Assembly (NCBI RefSeq): GCF_013114835.1
Contig: NZ_JAAVLW010000001.1
Location: forward strand, 967,635-1,031,634
Length of the DNA: 64,000 nt
Source of the DNA: Bradyrhizobium archetypum
GTDB lineage: Bacteria; Pseudomonadota; Alphaproteobacteria; Rhizobiales; Xanthobacteraceae
Direction of reading: 5' to 3'
How positions within the stretch are numbered: position 1 is the stretch's first letter; the number at the start of each line of letters is the position of its first letter. The notes beneath the pieces are model-generated. The model made no database searches and was not told the DNA's origin. It worked only from the letters and a program-made list of their open reading frames with translations. Made by a program: the position numbers and the translations under genes. This document shows positions 47,602 through 57,287 of this stretch, piece after piece.

Positions 47602-48702
47602 TCAGATGTCCAGCCCGTGCGCGATCGCCTTGCGCATCACGTTGGGCAACGCCTCGTCGGCGAGCGTTGCGATCGGCACCCAGCGCATGCCGTCCGGCGG
47701 CCGCGTGCGCGCCGGCACTGTTGCGGCATAGACCACGAGCTCGAGCGGAAAATGCGTGAACACGTGGGTGACGACGCCTGTCTTGCGATGCCAGCGTGAG
47801 ATGGCCGTAAGCGCAGGTGCCTGCTTCAGCGCCTCCTTGTCGTCCTGTCCCGCCAGCCATTCTGAACCCGGCACTTCCGTCATGCCGCCGAGCAAGCCTT
47901 TTTCCGGCCGCGTGCGCACCAGAAGCTCATCTCCGCGCGTGACGATGAAGGCGGCGCCGCGACGCAGGTCGCCCGACTTCTTCGGCGCTTTGCGCGGAAA
48001 CGTCTCCTGGTCGCCCAGCAAGCGGGCGGCGCAATCCTCGTTCAGCGGACAGAGCGCGCAGGCCGGCTTCTTCGGCGTGCAGATCGAGGAGCCGATATCC
48101 ATCAAGGCTTGCGCGCTGTCGCCGGCACGCGCGGGACCGAGCAACGTCGCCGCCAATTCCTGGATACGTGGCTTGGCCTGCGGCAATGGCTCCTCAACCG
48201 CGTAAAGCCGCGACACCACGCGCTCGATATTGCCGTCGACCGGCATGGTTCGGATGTCAAAGGCGATCGCTGCGATCGCCTTGGCCGTGTAAGGCCCGAT
48301 CCCCGGCAATTGGCGCAGGCCTCCCTCGGTGTCGGGAAATATCCCGCCATGGTCGCGCAGCACGGCAACCGCGCAGGCATGCAGATTGCGCGCGCGCGAA
48401 TAGTAGCCGAGCCCGGCCCACATCCGCAGCACGTCATCCACCGAGGCGCGGCCGAGCGCAGCGACATCCGGCCAACGCGCCACAAACTTCTCGAAATATG
48501 GCCCGACCGTTTTGACGCCGGTCTGCTGCAGCATGATCTCTGACAGCCAGACCCGGTACGGATCGGCCCGCTCGCCAGCCAGCGGCCGCCACGGCAACCG
48601 GCGGCGATGGCGGTCGTACCAGTCGAGCAGCAGCGCGGGGCGATCGGCGCTTTCAGCAGGTGCTGCCTGTCGTTTGATTTTGGCGGCCGCGGAAGCAGTC
48701 AT
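47602..48702 (-). CDS. mutY: A/G-specific adenine glycosylase
   Basis: This 366-residue enzyme removes adenine paired with 8-oxoguanine. The helix-hairpin-helix glycosylase core shows SEIMLQQTGVKTVGPYFEKF (catalytic Glu), LPGIGPYTAKAIAAIAFD and VDGNIERVVSRL. The [4Fe-4S] cluster uses C-x6-C-x2-C-x5-C in CTPKKPACALCPLNEDC. The C-terminal NUDIX-like domain (about 240-366) reads the 8-oxoG strand. All parts are present. It is divergent from dciA, part of a block (mutY, dciA, dsbA, smc) that I associate with many alphaproteobacteria. Confidence 0.96.
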   Translation of the reverse strand: MTASAAAKIKRQAAPAESADRPALLLDWYDRHRRRLPWRPLAGERADPYRVWLSEIMLQQTGVKTVGPYFEKFVARWPDVAALGRASVDDVLRMWAGLGYYSRARNLHACAVAVLRDHGGIFPDTEGGLRQLPGIGPYTAKAIAAIAFDIRTMPVDGNIERVVSRLYAVEEPLPQAKPRIQELAATLLGPARAGDSAQALMDIGSSICTPKKPACALCPLNEDCAARLLGDQETFPRKAPKKSGDLRRGAAFIVTRGDELLVRTRPEKGLLGGMTEVPGSEWLAGQDDKEALKQAPALTAISRWHRKTGVVTHVFTHFPLELVVYAATVPARTRPPDGMRWVPIATLADEALPNVMRKAIAHGLDI

Positions 48703-48737
48703 CCGCCTACTTTAATGCCGGAACGCAAATCTCTCCA

Positions 48738-48770
48738 CGTCATCCCCGGGGGCTTGTCCCGGGCATCCAC
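48738..48770. repeat. Short intergenic hairpin ('cgtcatcccc' family)
   Basis: CGTCATCCCCGGGGGCTTGT then CCCGGGCATCCACG gives a small hairpin (CCCGGG...CCCGGG region) of the 11372 family, between mutY and dciA. Confidence 0.55.
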
Positions 48771-48875
48771 GTCTTTCTTGCGCGTTGATTCGAGACGAAG
48801 CTGGCCGGTCAACCCGCTGACGACGAGCTTGCACTGGCGGTTTCTACTGTAATTGGCGCCGTGTTATAGAGCCCC

Positions 48876-49355
48876 ATGTCCAAGCCCGGCCCGATCTCGG
48901 CAAAACCGCTTTCCGTTCTGCTCAGGGACGTATTCTCCGACGCCTACGCCAAGCAGGGGTTCGCCGCGCGCGAATTGGTGACGCGCTGGGCCGACATCGC
49001 GGGGCCGGAAATCGCCGCCTATTCCGAGCCGCTCAAGATGCAGTGGCCGCGGCCTGTGGAGGGCCAGCCGCAGGAACCGGCCACGCTGGTGTTGCGGGTG
49101 GAAGGTCCGATGGCGCTGGAGATCCAGCATTCGTCCGACGTCATCCTGCAGCGGGTCAACCGCTTCTTTGGCTGGAGCGCGGTCGGCCGGCTGGCGCTGC
49201 GGCAGGCGCCGCTATCGCGCCGGAAAGGCCCCGCGCGCCCCCGCGCCCCCGACCCGAAATCGGTGGCAAAGGTTGCCGAAACCCTCTCCGCGGTCGAGGA
49301 CGAGGAACTGCGCGCCGCGCTGGCGCGCCTCGGCGCGGCGATCAAGCGAAATTGA
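48876..49355 (+). CDS. dciA: DciA-like (DUF721) protein
   Basis: This 159-residue protein has the DUF721 core: LVTRWADIAGPEIAAYSEPLKMQWPR then VLRVEGPMALEIQHSSDVILQRVNRFFGWSAVGRLALRQAP. In bacteria without DnaC/DnaI, DciA loads or assists the DnaB replicative helicase, so this is likely a replication-initiation protein. The C-terminal third is basic and disordered-looking. It precedes the dsbA-like gene and smc. Confidence 0.85.
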   Translation: MSKPGPISAKPLSVLLRDVFSDAYAKQGFAARELVTRWADIAGPEIAAYSEPLKMQWPRPVEGQPQEPATLVLRVEGPMALEIQHSSDVILQRVNRFFGWSAVGRLALRQAPLSRRKGPARPRAPDPKSVAKVAETLSAVEDEELRAALARLGAAIKRN

Positions 49356-49472
49356 GCCTTTTGCGCGGCTCGCCCCGCGCAAGGCGCCATTGCCACAACT
49401 GGCGTTTCAAGCTAGCGAAGGCTTCTTTTCGTAGGTTCTTTCGGGCGTGAACGCGCCAATCGGGAGCAGACT

Positions 49473-50129
49473 TTGATGATCACGCGCCGCGCCTTCACCG
49501 CAGCCCTCTCATTGACCGGGCTTGGCCTGCTTGCCGGCTTCTCGCCGCTGCGGCTGATCACGGATGCGATGGCGCAGGGTCCCGCCGATGTGGCCAAACC
49601 GGTGTCGCTGCCCGACATGGCGCTGGGCCCGGCGAATGCCACGGTCACCATCACCGAATTCGCCTCGATGACCTGCCCGCATTGCGCGGCGTTCACCGAA
49701 AAAGTGTTTCCGAAGATCAAGTCGGAATTCATCGACACCGGCAAGATCCGTTTCGTGTTCCGTGAATTCCCGCTCGACATCAAGGCCGCCGCCGGCTCGA
49801 TGCTGGCGCGCTGCATCGCCAAGGACGATGCGCCGAAATATTTCGCCGTTGTCGATCTCCTGTTCAAACAGCAGAATGACTGGGTGGTGAAGAACACCAC
49901 GGAGACGCTGACCCGGATCGGCAAGCAGGCCGGCCTCACCCAGACGCAGGTCGAGGATTGCCTGAAGGATCAGGCGCTGCTCGACAAGATCGCCGCCGAC
50001 CAGAAATATGCCGCCGAGGTGCTCAAGGTGCAGTCGACGCCGACCTTCTTCATCAATGGCGAGATGCTCAAGGGCGAACAGAGCTTCGACGAGTTCGCAA
50101 AGCGTATCAATTCGATGCTGAAGAGCTGA
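49473..50129 (+). CDS. DsbA-family thiol oxidoreductase, Tat-like signal
   Basis: This 218-residue protein has a signal with twin arginines (MITRRAFTAALSLTGLGLLA, then cleavage near A-Q-G) and a thioredoxin fold with the CPHC active site (Cys68 and Cys71 in ASMTCPHCAAF). It fits DsbA-like Com1/DsbD-group proteins of alphaproteobacteria that introduce or shuffle disulfides in the periplasm. cis-Pro is in STPTFFINGEML near residue 187-198. The twin-arginine start suggests Tat rather than Sec export, which is inferred. It precedes smc. Confidence 0.9.
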   Translation: MMITRRAFTAALSLTGLGLLAGFSPLRLITDAMAQGPADVAKPVSLPDMALGPANATVTITEFASMTCPHCAAFTEKVFPKIKSEFIDTGKIRFVFREFPLDIKAAAGSMLARCIAKDDAPKYFAVVDLLFKQQNDWVVKNTTETLTRIGKQAGLTQTQVEDCLKDQALLDKIAADQKYAAEVLKVQSTPTFFINGEMLKGEQSFDEFAKRINSMLKS

Positions 50130-50353
50130 TTCGCGCGGGCCCCGATTCATCCGAGCCCACAAGTCCAGCAAAAGACGCCACACAAGCGCCTCAAATCCCT
50201 TGGGAAAAGCCCCGCGGGGCCGTTGCTCTCCGGTCTCCGCCTCGCCATTGTCGCGAGCCATAAGAGCCGCAGCCAGCGGTTCGTCCACACAACGACATTG
50301 CCTTCTATGGTATTGTCACGGCAGGGAGATTCGCGCCCGGCCAACAGAGAATC

Positions 50354-53300
50354 GTGTTCATGAAACTCACGCGCCTCCGCCTCCATGGTTTCAAGTCCTT
50401 CGTCGAACCCACTGACTTCGTGATCGAACCCGGCCTGACCGGCGTGGTCGGACCGAACGGCTGCGGCAAATCCAATCTGGTCGAGGCGCTGCGCTGGGCG
50501 ATGGGCGAGACCTCGCATAAATCGCTGCGCGCCGCCGATATGGACGCGGTGATCTTCGCTGGTTCCGGCAACCGGCCCGCGCGCAACCACGCCGAAGTCA
50601 CGATGACGATCGACAATGCCGACCGTACGGCGCCGGCCGCCGTCAACGACAGCCACATCCTGGAAATCTCCCGTCGCATCGAACGCGAGGCCGGTTCCGT
50701 CTATCGCATCAACGGCCGCGACGTCCGCGCCCGCGACGTTCAGATCCTGTTTGCCGACGCCGCCACCGGCGCGCGTTCGCCGGCGCTGGTTCACCAGGGC
50801 AAGATCGGCGAGATCATCCAGGCCAAGCCCGAACAGCGCCGCCGCGTGCTGGAGGACGCCGCCGGCGTCGCCGGCCTGCATGCGCGCCGCCACGAGGCCG
50901 AGCTGCGGCTGAAGGCCGCCGAAACCAACCTCACCCGCGTCGAGGACGTGATCGGGCAGCTCTCCGGCCAGATGGAGGGGCTGAAGAAGCAGGCTCGTCA
51001 GGCCATTCGTTTCCGCGAAGTCGCGGCCAAGGTGCGCAAGGCCGAGGCGACCTTGTTCCACCTGCGTTGGCTGGAAGCCAATGCCGACGTCGCCGAAGCC
51101 GCCCACACCCACGACATCAACGTGCGCGAAATGGCCGAGCGCACCCGCGAGCAGGCCGAAGCTGCGCGGATCCAGGCGATCCGCGCCTCCGAACTTCCTG
51201 CGTTGCGCGAGGGCGAAGCCCGCGCCGCGGCGGGGCTGCAGCGCCTCACCAATGCGCGTGAACAGCTCGATCGCGAGGAAGAGCGCGCCAAGGAACGCGT
51301 CGCCGAGCTCGACCGGCGGCTGAATCAGTTCACCGCCGACATCGCGCGCGAACAGCAGCAAACGTCGGACGCCGAGGTCGCGCTGCAGCGGCTCGACACC
51401 GAGGACGCCGAGTTAAAGGAAGAGATCAAGTCGCGTGTCGAAAAGCGCTCCGGCGTTGATGAACGCGTCTCGGAAGCGGAGGCGACGCTGGCCGCGGCCG
51501 AGCGCATGTTCGGCGAGCTGACCACCGCGCTGGCCGACCTCACCGCCAAGCGCAACCAGTTAGAGGCCGGCGTGCGGACTCATCGCGACCGGCTGGCCCG
51601 GCTCGATCAGGAAATCGCCACCGTCCAGGCCGACGAGCACAAGCTGAGCGAGGAGACTGGCAATCTCGGCGACATCGACGCGCTCGCCGCCGCCATGGAG
51701 ACCGCGCAAGAAACGCTCGCCGCATCCGAAGCTGCAGCGCAAGCCAGCGAGACCGGTCATATCGCCGCGCGGCAGAAGCTCGAAGCCTCCCGCGCTCCGC
51801 TCACCGAGGCTGAAAAGCGTGTGCAGCGGCTGGAGACCGAAGCCCGCACGATTTCAAAACTCGTCAACGCCGAAACCAAGAACCTGTGGCCGCCAATCAT
51901 CGATGGCGTCACCGTCGCCAAGGGTTATGAAAAGGCGCTGGGCGCTGTCCTCGGCGACGACCTCGACGCGCCGGTCGATCCCTCTGCACCGATGCGCTGG
52001 ACCAACGCAGGCGCGAGCTTCGACGATCCGCCACTACCGGACGGCGTCGATTCCCTCGCCGCGCATGTCGAGGCGCCGTCCGAATTGAGGCGCCGGTTGG
52101 CCCAGATCGGCGTGGTGTCGAAGGAACGCGGCGCCGAGCTCGTCTCGCAATTGAAGACCGGCCAGCGGCTGGTGTCGCTGGAAGGCGACGTCTGGCGCTG
52201 GGACGGCTTTATCGCAGCCGCGCATGCACCGACCGGCGCCGCCCGGCGTCTTGCCGAACGCGCACGCCTCGTCGATATCGAGCACGAGCTGGAGCAGGCC
52301 CGTAGCGATGCCTCCGCCAAGCGGCGGGCGCTTGAAGACGCCGAGGCTGAGCTGAAGGCGGCGTCCGCCGCCGAGACCGCCGCCCGCGAGGCCTGGCGTG
52401 CCGCGCAGCGCGAGGCCGATGCGGCACGCGAACGCCATGCCACAACCGAACGCGAGATCAACCGCCATGCCGCGCGCAAATCGGCGCTGACCGAAGCCCA
52501 CAGCCGCCTTGCCGCCGATCGCAGCGAGGCCGAGGCGGCGCATGAGAGCGCCAACGCTGCGCTGGCCGAATTGCCCCCGACGGACGAGACGGAAGCAAAA
52601 CTTAGCGCCGTTCGCACCGAAATCGATGGGCACCGCCGCTTTGCCGCACAGGTGCGGGCCGAGGCGCAGGCGCTGGCGCGCGAAGCCGAACTGGCCGACA
52701 AGCGCGTGCAGGCAATCACAGCCGAACGCACCGAATGGCAGAACCGCAAGCAGAGTTCGGCATCCCAGGTTGCCACCGTCGAGGCGCGCATCACCGAAGT
52801 GACGGCTGAACGGGCCGAGTTGGAAAATGCCCCGGCTGTGTTTGCCGAAAAGCGCCGCGCGCTGATCAACGAGATCGAGTCCGCCGAAGGCGCCCGCCGC
52901 GTCGCTGCCGACGCGCTCGCCGCCGCCGAAAGCCTGATGGCGGAGACCGACCGCGCCGCCAAGGCTTCGCTCGAAGCCCTCTCCTCCTCCCGCGAGGCCA
53001 GCGCCCGCGCCGAGGAGCGCATGGAAGGGACCAAGCGCCGGCTCTCTGATATCGAGCGCGAGATCCACGACATGCTCGAAGTCGAGCCGCATGCGGTCGC
53101 CGGGCTCGCCGAGATCGAGCCGGGCGCGGAACTGCCGCCGCTCAACGAAATCGAGGAAAACCTCGAAAAGCTGCGCCGCGACCGCGAGCGCTTGGGGGCC
53201 GTCAACCTGCGCGCCGAGGAAGAGCTGCGCGAGGTCGAAACCCAGCACACTGCGCTCGCCACCGAGCGCGACGACCTCGTCGAGGCCATCAAGCGCCTGC

Positions 53301-53824
53301 GCCAGGGCATCCAGAGCCTCAACAAGGAGGCCCGCGAGCGGCTATTGACCTCGTTCGAGACCGTCAACGACCACTTCAAGCGGCTGTTCGTCGAGCTGTT
53401 CGGCGGCGGTGAAGCGGCGCTGCATCTGATCGAGAGCGACGATCCGCTGGAGGCCGGCCTCGAAATCATTGCAAAACCGCCCGGCAAGAAGCCGCAGACG
53501 CTGTCGCTGCTCTCGGGCGGCGAGCAGGCGCTGACGGCGCTGGCACTGATCTTCGCGGTGTTCCTCACCAATCCGTCGCCGATCTGCGTGCTGGACGAGG
53601 TCGATGCGCCGCTCGATGACCACAATGTGGAGCGCTTCTGCAACCTGCTGCACGAAATGACGTCGTCGACGGAGACCCGCTTCATCATCATCACCCACAA
53701 TCCGATCACGATGGCGCGGATGAACCGGCTTTTCGGCGTCACCATGGCCGAGCGCGGCGTCTCGCAACTGGTCTCGGTCGGCCTGGATGATGCCGTGAAG
53801 ATCCTCGATCAGAACGTGGCGTGA
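50354..53824 (+). CDS. smc: Chromosome segregation protein SMC
   Basis: This 1156-residue protein is the core of the condensin that compacts and segregates the chromosome. Walker A is GPNGCGKSNLVEALRWAMGE (about 33-52), then long coiled coils with a hinge around residues 505-620, then the ABC signature LSLLSGGEQALTALALIFAV (about 1050) and Walker B PSPICVLDEVDAPLDDHNVER. The start is ATG at 50354, with the next Met two codons later. It uses frequent Ala and Glu codons as expected for coiled coils. ScpA/ScpB genes are not in the window. Confidence 0.97.
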   Translation: MFMKLTRLRLHGFKSFVEPTDFVIEPGLTGVVGPNGCGKSNLVEALRWAMGETSHKSLRAADMDAVIFAGSGNRPARNHAEVTMTIDNADRTAPAAVNDSHILEISRRIEREAGSVYRINGRDVRARDVQILFADAATGARSPALVHQGKIGEIIQAKPEQRRRVLEDAAGVAGLHARRHEAELRLKAAETNLTRVEDVIGQLSGQMEGLKKQARQAIRFREVAAKVRKAEATLFHLRWLEANADVAEAAHTHDINVREMAERTREQAEAARIQAIRASELPALREGEARAAAGLQRLTNAREQLDREEERAKERVAELDRRLNQFTADIAREQQQTSDAEVALQRLDTEDAELKEEIKSRVEKRSGVDERVSEAEATLAAAERMFGELTTALADLTAKRNQLEAGVRTHRDRLARLDQEIATVQADEHKLSEETGNLGDIDALAAAMETAQETLAASEAAAQASETGHIAARQKLEASRAPLTEAEKRVQRLETEARTISKLVNAETKNLWPPIIDGVTVAKGYEKALGAVLGDDLDAPVDPSAPMRWTNAGASFDDPPLPDGVDSLAAHVEAPSELRRRLAQIGVVSKERGAELVSQLKTGQRLVSLEGDVWRWDGFIAAAHAPTGAARRLAERARLVDIEHELEQARSDASAKRRALEDAEAELKAASAAETAAREAWRAAQREADAARERHATTEREINRHAARKSALTEAHSRLAADRSEAEAAHESANAALAELPPTDETEAKLSAVRTEIDGHRRFAAQVRAEAQALAREAELADKRVQAITAERTEWQNRKQSSASQVATVEARITEVTAERAELENAPAVFAEKRRALINEIESAEGARRVAADALAAAESLMAETDRAAKASLEALSSSREASARAEERMEGTKRRLSDIEREIHDMLEVEPHAVAGLAEIEPGAELPPLNEIEENLEKLRRDRERLGAVNLRAEEELREVETQHTALATERDDLVEAIKRLRQGIQSLNKEARERLLTSFETVNDHFKRLFVELFGGGEAALHLIESDDPLEAGLEIIAKPPGKKPQTLSLLSGGEQALTALALIFAVFLTNPSPICVLDEVDAPLDDHNVERFCNLLHEMTSSTETRFIIITHNPITMARMNRLFGVTMAERGVSQLVSVGLDDAVKILDQNVA

Positions 53825-53844
53825 GGTTGTTAATCCCACCCTGT

Positions 53845-53965
53845 TGACGTCATCATCCGCGAAGGCGGATGATCCAGTACGCCGCGCTGTCTATGATCGT
53901 CAGAGCCGCCTCGGCGTATTGGATGCCCCACCCGGTGCGCAGTTGCGCACAAGGCGGGGCATGAC
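53845..53965. repeat. Intergenic palindrome between smc and the Rsm22 gene
   Basis: GTCATCATCCGCGAAGGCGG then ATGATCCAGTACGCCGCG, and further on GCCTCGGCGTATTGGATGCC and GGCGGGGCATGACG, form a set of arms of the 11372 family. The end touches the first possible start of the Rsm22 gene. Confidence 0.65.
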
Positions 53966-53972
53966 GAGAATT

Positions 53973-54950
53973 ATGACCTCACCCGATCTCCCCACTGAGC
54001 TGAAAGCCGCGCTCGACAGCAAGCTGCGCGGTTTTTCGCGCAGCGATGCCGCCGGCCGTGCCTCGGTGATTTCGCAAGCCTACCGGGGCGGCGGCGGCTC
54101 CGGCACCATCCGCACCGAGGCGGACGCGCTCGCTTATGCGCTGGCGCGAATGCCTGCGACCTATGCCGCGGTCACGGCCAGCCTGAACGCGCTCGCCGAG
54201 ATCCGGCCGGACTTCGCTCCGAAACGCCTGCTCGATGTCGGTGCCGGACCGGGCACCGCCACATGGGCGGCAGCCGAAACATTCTCGTCACTAGCAAATT
54301 TCACCCTGCTGGATGCCAACGACGCGCTCCGCACACTGGCACAAAATCTGGTACGCGGCAGCATGCGCCTGCACGACATCGCCTACGAGCGCGGCGAAGC
54401 GCGCGCGGCGCTGGCGAAGACGGATGCCGCCGACCTCGTCATAGCGAGCTACATGATCGGCGAGATCGGTGATGCCGAACAACGCGCGATTGCCGAGCTG
54501 ATGTGGGCAAAGACGGATGACACGCTGCTCGTCGTCGAACCGGGCACGCCCACCGGCTATGCGCGGATCATCGCACTGCGCGCGCACCTGATCGCGCTCG
54601 GCGCCCATGTCGCCGCGCCCTGCCCGCATGACGGCAAATGCCCGCTTCAGCCACCCGATTGGTGCCATTTCAGCCAGCGCCTGCAGCGCTCGCGTGCGCA
54701 TATGCAGGTCAAGGGCGCGGAGGTGCCGTTCGAGGATGAGAGATTTTCCTATGTGGCGCTGACGCGCGTGCCGGTTGTTCAGCGCCCGTCCCGGCTGCTC
54801 GCGCAACCGATTGTCAACAAGGTCGAGATAACCGCCAAGCTCTGCACCCCGGAAGGTCTCGCTTTCACAAAGGTGCCTCGCCGCGCCAAAGCGGATTATG
54901 CCCGCGCACGTCGCTGGCGGTGGGGCGACCCGGTGATGGAAGAAAGCTGA
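53973..54950 (+). CDS. Rsm22-family small-ribosomal-subunit methyltransferase-like protein
   Basis: This 325-residue protein (from M-T-S-P-D-L-P) has the SAM-like motif RLLDVGAGPGTATWAAAETF at about 86-105 and belongs to the Rsm22/METTL17 family linked to assembly of the small ribosomal subunit. Four cysteines are placed as in the proteins reported to bind a [4Fe-4S] cluster: Cys217 and Cys223 (CPHDGKC), Cys231 (WCHF) and Cys291 (KLCTPEG). The ATG at 53961 is an alternative start. Function as methyltransferase or as an assembly factor is not settled for the family. Confidence 0.87.
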   Translation: MTSPDLPTELKAALDSKLRGFSRSDAAGRASVISQAYRGGGGSGTIRTEADALAYALARMPATYAAVTASLNALAEIRPDFAPKRLLDVGAGPGTATWAAAETFSSLANFTLLDANDALRTLAQNLVRGSMRLHDIAYERGEARAALAKTDAADLVIASYMIGEIGDAEQRAIAELMWAKTDDTLLVVEPGTPTGYARIIALRAHLIALGAHVAAPCPHDGKCPLQPPDWCHFSQRLQRSRAHMQVKGAEVPFEDERFSYVALTRVPVVQRPSRLLAQPIVNKVEITAKLCTPEGLAFTKVPRRAKADYARARRWRWGDPVMEES

Positions 54951-54963
54951 CCGGGACAGCCGT

Positions 54964-55104
54964 CTCGTACCCCGGACGCTGCGCAGTGCGCCGCACTTGC
55001 GGCGTGGTGCGCTGCAGATCCGGGGTCCATACCTCCCGGCAACGATGGGTCCCGGCTCTGCGGTGCATCGTCAAGGGACGCTGCACCGCGTCCGGGACAC
55101 GAGC
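54964..55104. repeat. Intergenic palindrome of the 'cccggacgcggtgcagcg' family, long copy
   Basis: CGTACCCCGGACGCTGCGCA to GCTGCAGATCCGGGGTCCAT forms one hairpin, and TGCGGTGCATCGTCAAGGGA to GCACCGCGTCCGGGACACGA adds more arms. It fills the gap before lemA; no other gene is seen in these 285 bases. Confidence 0.75.
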
Positions 55105-55235
55105 GAATGAACTTATCCGCCCCATTTCCGACTAACGCCATGCCCCAAGTCGCCTCCCACCTCGCGGGCGGGCTGCCGCGCGCTCGTTTTTCGTCTAGTT
55201 TCCCTCATCTTTCGTCCCTTCAGGAGTTGTCCGTC

Positions 55236-55796
55236 ATGTCGACCGGCTGGATCGTTCTCGGCGTCATCGTAATCATCGTGCTGTTTGCCTTCGCCGCGTA
55301 CAACCGGCTGGTCGCGCTCAGCCAGCGCGTCGGCCAGGCCTTTGCCGACATCGACGTCCAGCTCAAGCAGCGCCATGACCTGGTCCCGAACCTGGTCGAG
55401 ACCGTGAAGGGCTACGCCGGCCACGAGCGCGGCACGCTCGACGACGTCATCAAGGCGCGCAATTCGGCGATATCGGCGCAGGGGCCGGCGCAGGTGTCGG
55501 CTGCCGAGAACCAGCTCTCCGGCGCGCTCGGCCGCCTGATCGCGCTGTCGGAGGCTTATCCGGACCTCAAGGCCAACGCCAATTTCCAGCAGCTCGCGAG
55601 CGAACTCTCCGACCTCGAAAACAAGATCGCGGCCAGCCGCCGCTTCTTCAACAACGCGGTCCAGGAATACAACACCGGCATCCAGCAGCTTCCCGCCGCG
55701 CTGTTTGCCGGCATGTTCGGCTTCACCCGCAAGGAATTCTTCGACCTCGGCGCCAGCCGCGGCGAAGTCGAGACGGTGCCGAGCGTGAAGTTCTAA
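55236..55796 (+). CDS. lemA: LemA family membrane protein
   Basis: This 186-residue protein has one N-terminal membrane helix (STGWIVLGVIVIIVLFAFAA, residues 2-22) and a helical-bundle body with the LemA signature: AYNRLVALSQRVGQAFADID, VQLKQRHDLVPNLVETVKGY and FFNNAVQEYNTGIQQLPA. LemA proteins face the periplasm or cytoplasm (topology debated) and have no settled function. The ATG at 55236 follows CAGGAGTTGTCCGTC, a strong site. It stands before an M48 protease gene, a pairing common in bacteria. Confidence 0.93.
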   Translation: MSTGWIVLGVIVIIVLFAFAAYNRLVALSQRVGQAFADIDVQLKQRHDLVPNLVETVKGYAGHERGTLDDVIKARNSAISAQGPAQVSAAENQLSGALGRLIALSEAYPDLKANANFQQLASELSDLENKIAASRRFFNNAVQEYNTGIQQLPAALFAGMFGFTRKEFFDLGASRGEVETVPSVKF

Positions 55797-55817
55797 GATT
55801 GTCCAATGCCTCGCTTT

Positions 55818-55917
55818 CGTCATTCCGGGGCGCGCCGGAGGCGCGAACCCGGAATCTCACTGCACCCAACCCTCTCGAGATTCCGGGTTCGTCGCTTTGC
55901 GACGCCCCGGAATGACC
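55818..55917. repeat. Intergenic palindrome, 'cgtcattccgg' family, copy 2
   Basis: CGTCATTCCGGGGCGCGCCG with AACCCGGAATCTCA is mirrored by AGATTCCGGGTTCGTCGC and CGACGCCCCGGAATGAC. Long stem possible between lemA and the protease gene. Confidence 0.82.
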
Positions 55918-55937
55918 GTGGTTAGCGGAACGCAAAT

Positions 55938-57125
55938 ATGGCCGCATACGGTCTCTACACGCATATCGCATCGAACAAGTTTCGTTCGATGCTGCTGCTC
56001 GCCGGCCTGTTTCTACTGATCTATGTGCTGGTGTTTGCCGGCGCGCTGGTTGCGGAAGTGGTCCTCAATAGCGGTGCTTCCCTCAACTATTATCTGACGC
56101 ATGCGTCGCGCGACCTGATCGCGGCCTTCCCCTACGCCACGATCGCTGCCGCGCTGTGGATCGTGATCGCCTATTTCTTTCACCAGAACATGATCGATGC
56201 TCTGACCGGCGGCGAGAACGTGACGCGGCAGCAACAGCCGCGGCTCTACAACCTGCTCGAAAACCTCTGCATCTCACGCGGCATCCCGATGCCGAAGCTG
56301 AAGGTGATGGACAGTCCGGCCCTAAACGCCTTCGCCACAGGCCTCAACCCGCGGCAATATTCCGTGACGGTGACGTCGGGCCTGCTGCGGGCGCTCAACG
56401 ACCAGGAGATTGAGGCGGTGCTCGGCCACGAGCTGACGCATATCCGCAATGGCGATGTGCAGTTGATGGTGGTCGCCATGATCATTGCCGGCGTGGTGGG
56501 CTTTTTCGGTGAATTATTCTTTCGCATGTTCACTAACCTGTCGTGGAATTCGACCGGCAGCGACTGGTCTTCATCGTCCTCTTCGCCCTCGTCTTCGTCA
56601 TCCGACCGCGACAGCAAGGGCGGTGGCGGCGCGATCATCGCGGTCATTATCGCGGTGGTGCTGATCCTGCTGGCCTGGCTGTTGTCGCAGGTCGTCAAGC
56701 TGGCGCTGTCGCGGTCGCGTGAACTATTGGCCGATGCCGGCTCGGTCGAACTGACCAAGAATCCCGACGCCATGATCACGGCGCTGCGCAAGATCGAGAA
56801 TCGCGGCGAACTGCCCGGCGCGACGTCCGCGGTCATGGAGCTCTGTGTCGACAATCCGCGCGAAGGGTTTGCCGACCTGTTCGCCACCCATCCGTCGGTC
56901 GACGCCCGCGTCAAGGCGCTGGTGCAATTCGCCGGCGGTCACGATCCAGGCCCGCTGGCCTTGCCGCCGGGTACGGCGGACGAAACCGATGGGTCGGAGG
57001 AATCGGCGACCGAGCAACTCCCTCCACCCGCTTCCCGCGGCCCCTGGAGCGACGCCGGCGCCCCCGCCGGTATTCCGGGCGCGCGTCCCGGCCCCTTGGA
57101 TGGTCCCTGGGGCCCGCACCGCTAA
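55938..57125 (+). CDS. M48 family (HtpX-like) zinc metalloprotease
   Basis: This 395-residue protein has membrane helices at about 16-38 and 66-90, then the zinc motif HELTHIRNGD (HELTH at 164-168), further helices (about 178-198 and 230-255) and the third ligand Glu in SRELLADAGS (about 263). A Ser-rich loop (WSSSSSSPSSSSSDRDSKGGG) lies between. The last 50 residues are Pro/Gly-rich. M48/HtpX proteins clear misfolded membrane proteins in the inner membrane. The gene follows lemA by 141 bases, with a repeat between. Confidence 0.93.
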   Translation: MAAYGLYTHIASNKFRSMLLLAGLFLLIYVLVFAGALVAEVVLNSGASLNYYLTHASRDLIAAFPYATIAAALWIVIAYFFHQNMIDALTGGENVTRQQQPRLYNLLENLCISRGIPMPKLKVMDSPALNAFATGLNPRQYSVTVTSGLLRALNDQEIEAVLGHELTHIRNGDVQLMVVAMIIAGVVGFFGELFFRMFTNLSWNSTGSDWSSSSSSPSSSSSDRDSKGGGGAIIAVIIAVVLILLAWLLSQVVKLALSRSRELLADAGSVELTKNPDAMITALRKIENRGELPGATSAVMELCVDNPREGFADLFATHPSVDARVKALVQFAGGHDPGPLALPPGTADETDGSEESATEQLPPPASRGPWSDAGAPAGIPGARPGPLDGPWGPHR

Positions 57126-57287
57126 ATTGCCGCCCGGCCGCCCCGGATTAACGAATTCCGTGCGAATAATGGCGATAGCCGTCTAAGGAATTGAATTCTC
57201 CCTTGTTTCTGCCATGTTCGCGCCCAAAGCAGGATTGGGGCATGCCGATCGCTCCCCGCGGTCGGAACTGCTATTCAAGGGAATTCC

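Noticed and set aside
51925..53745. 606-codon open frame on the minus strand
   Set aside because: It lies wholly antisense to smc, has Ser/Arg-rich composition of a shadow frame and no recognisable domain. The smc reading is certain.
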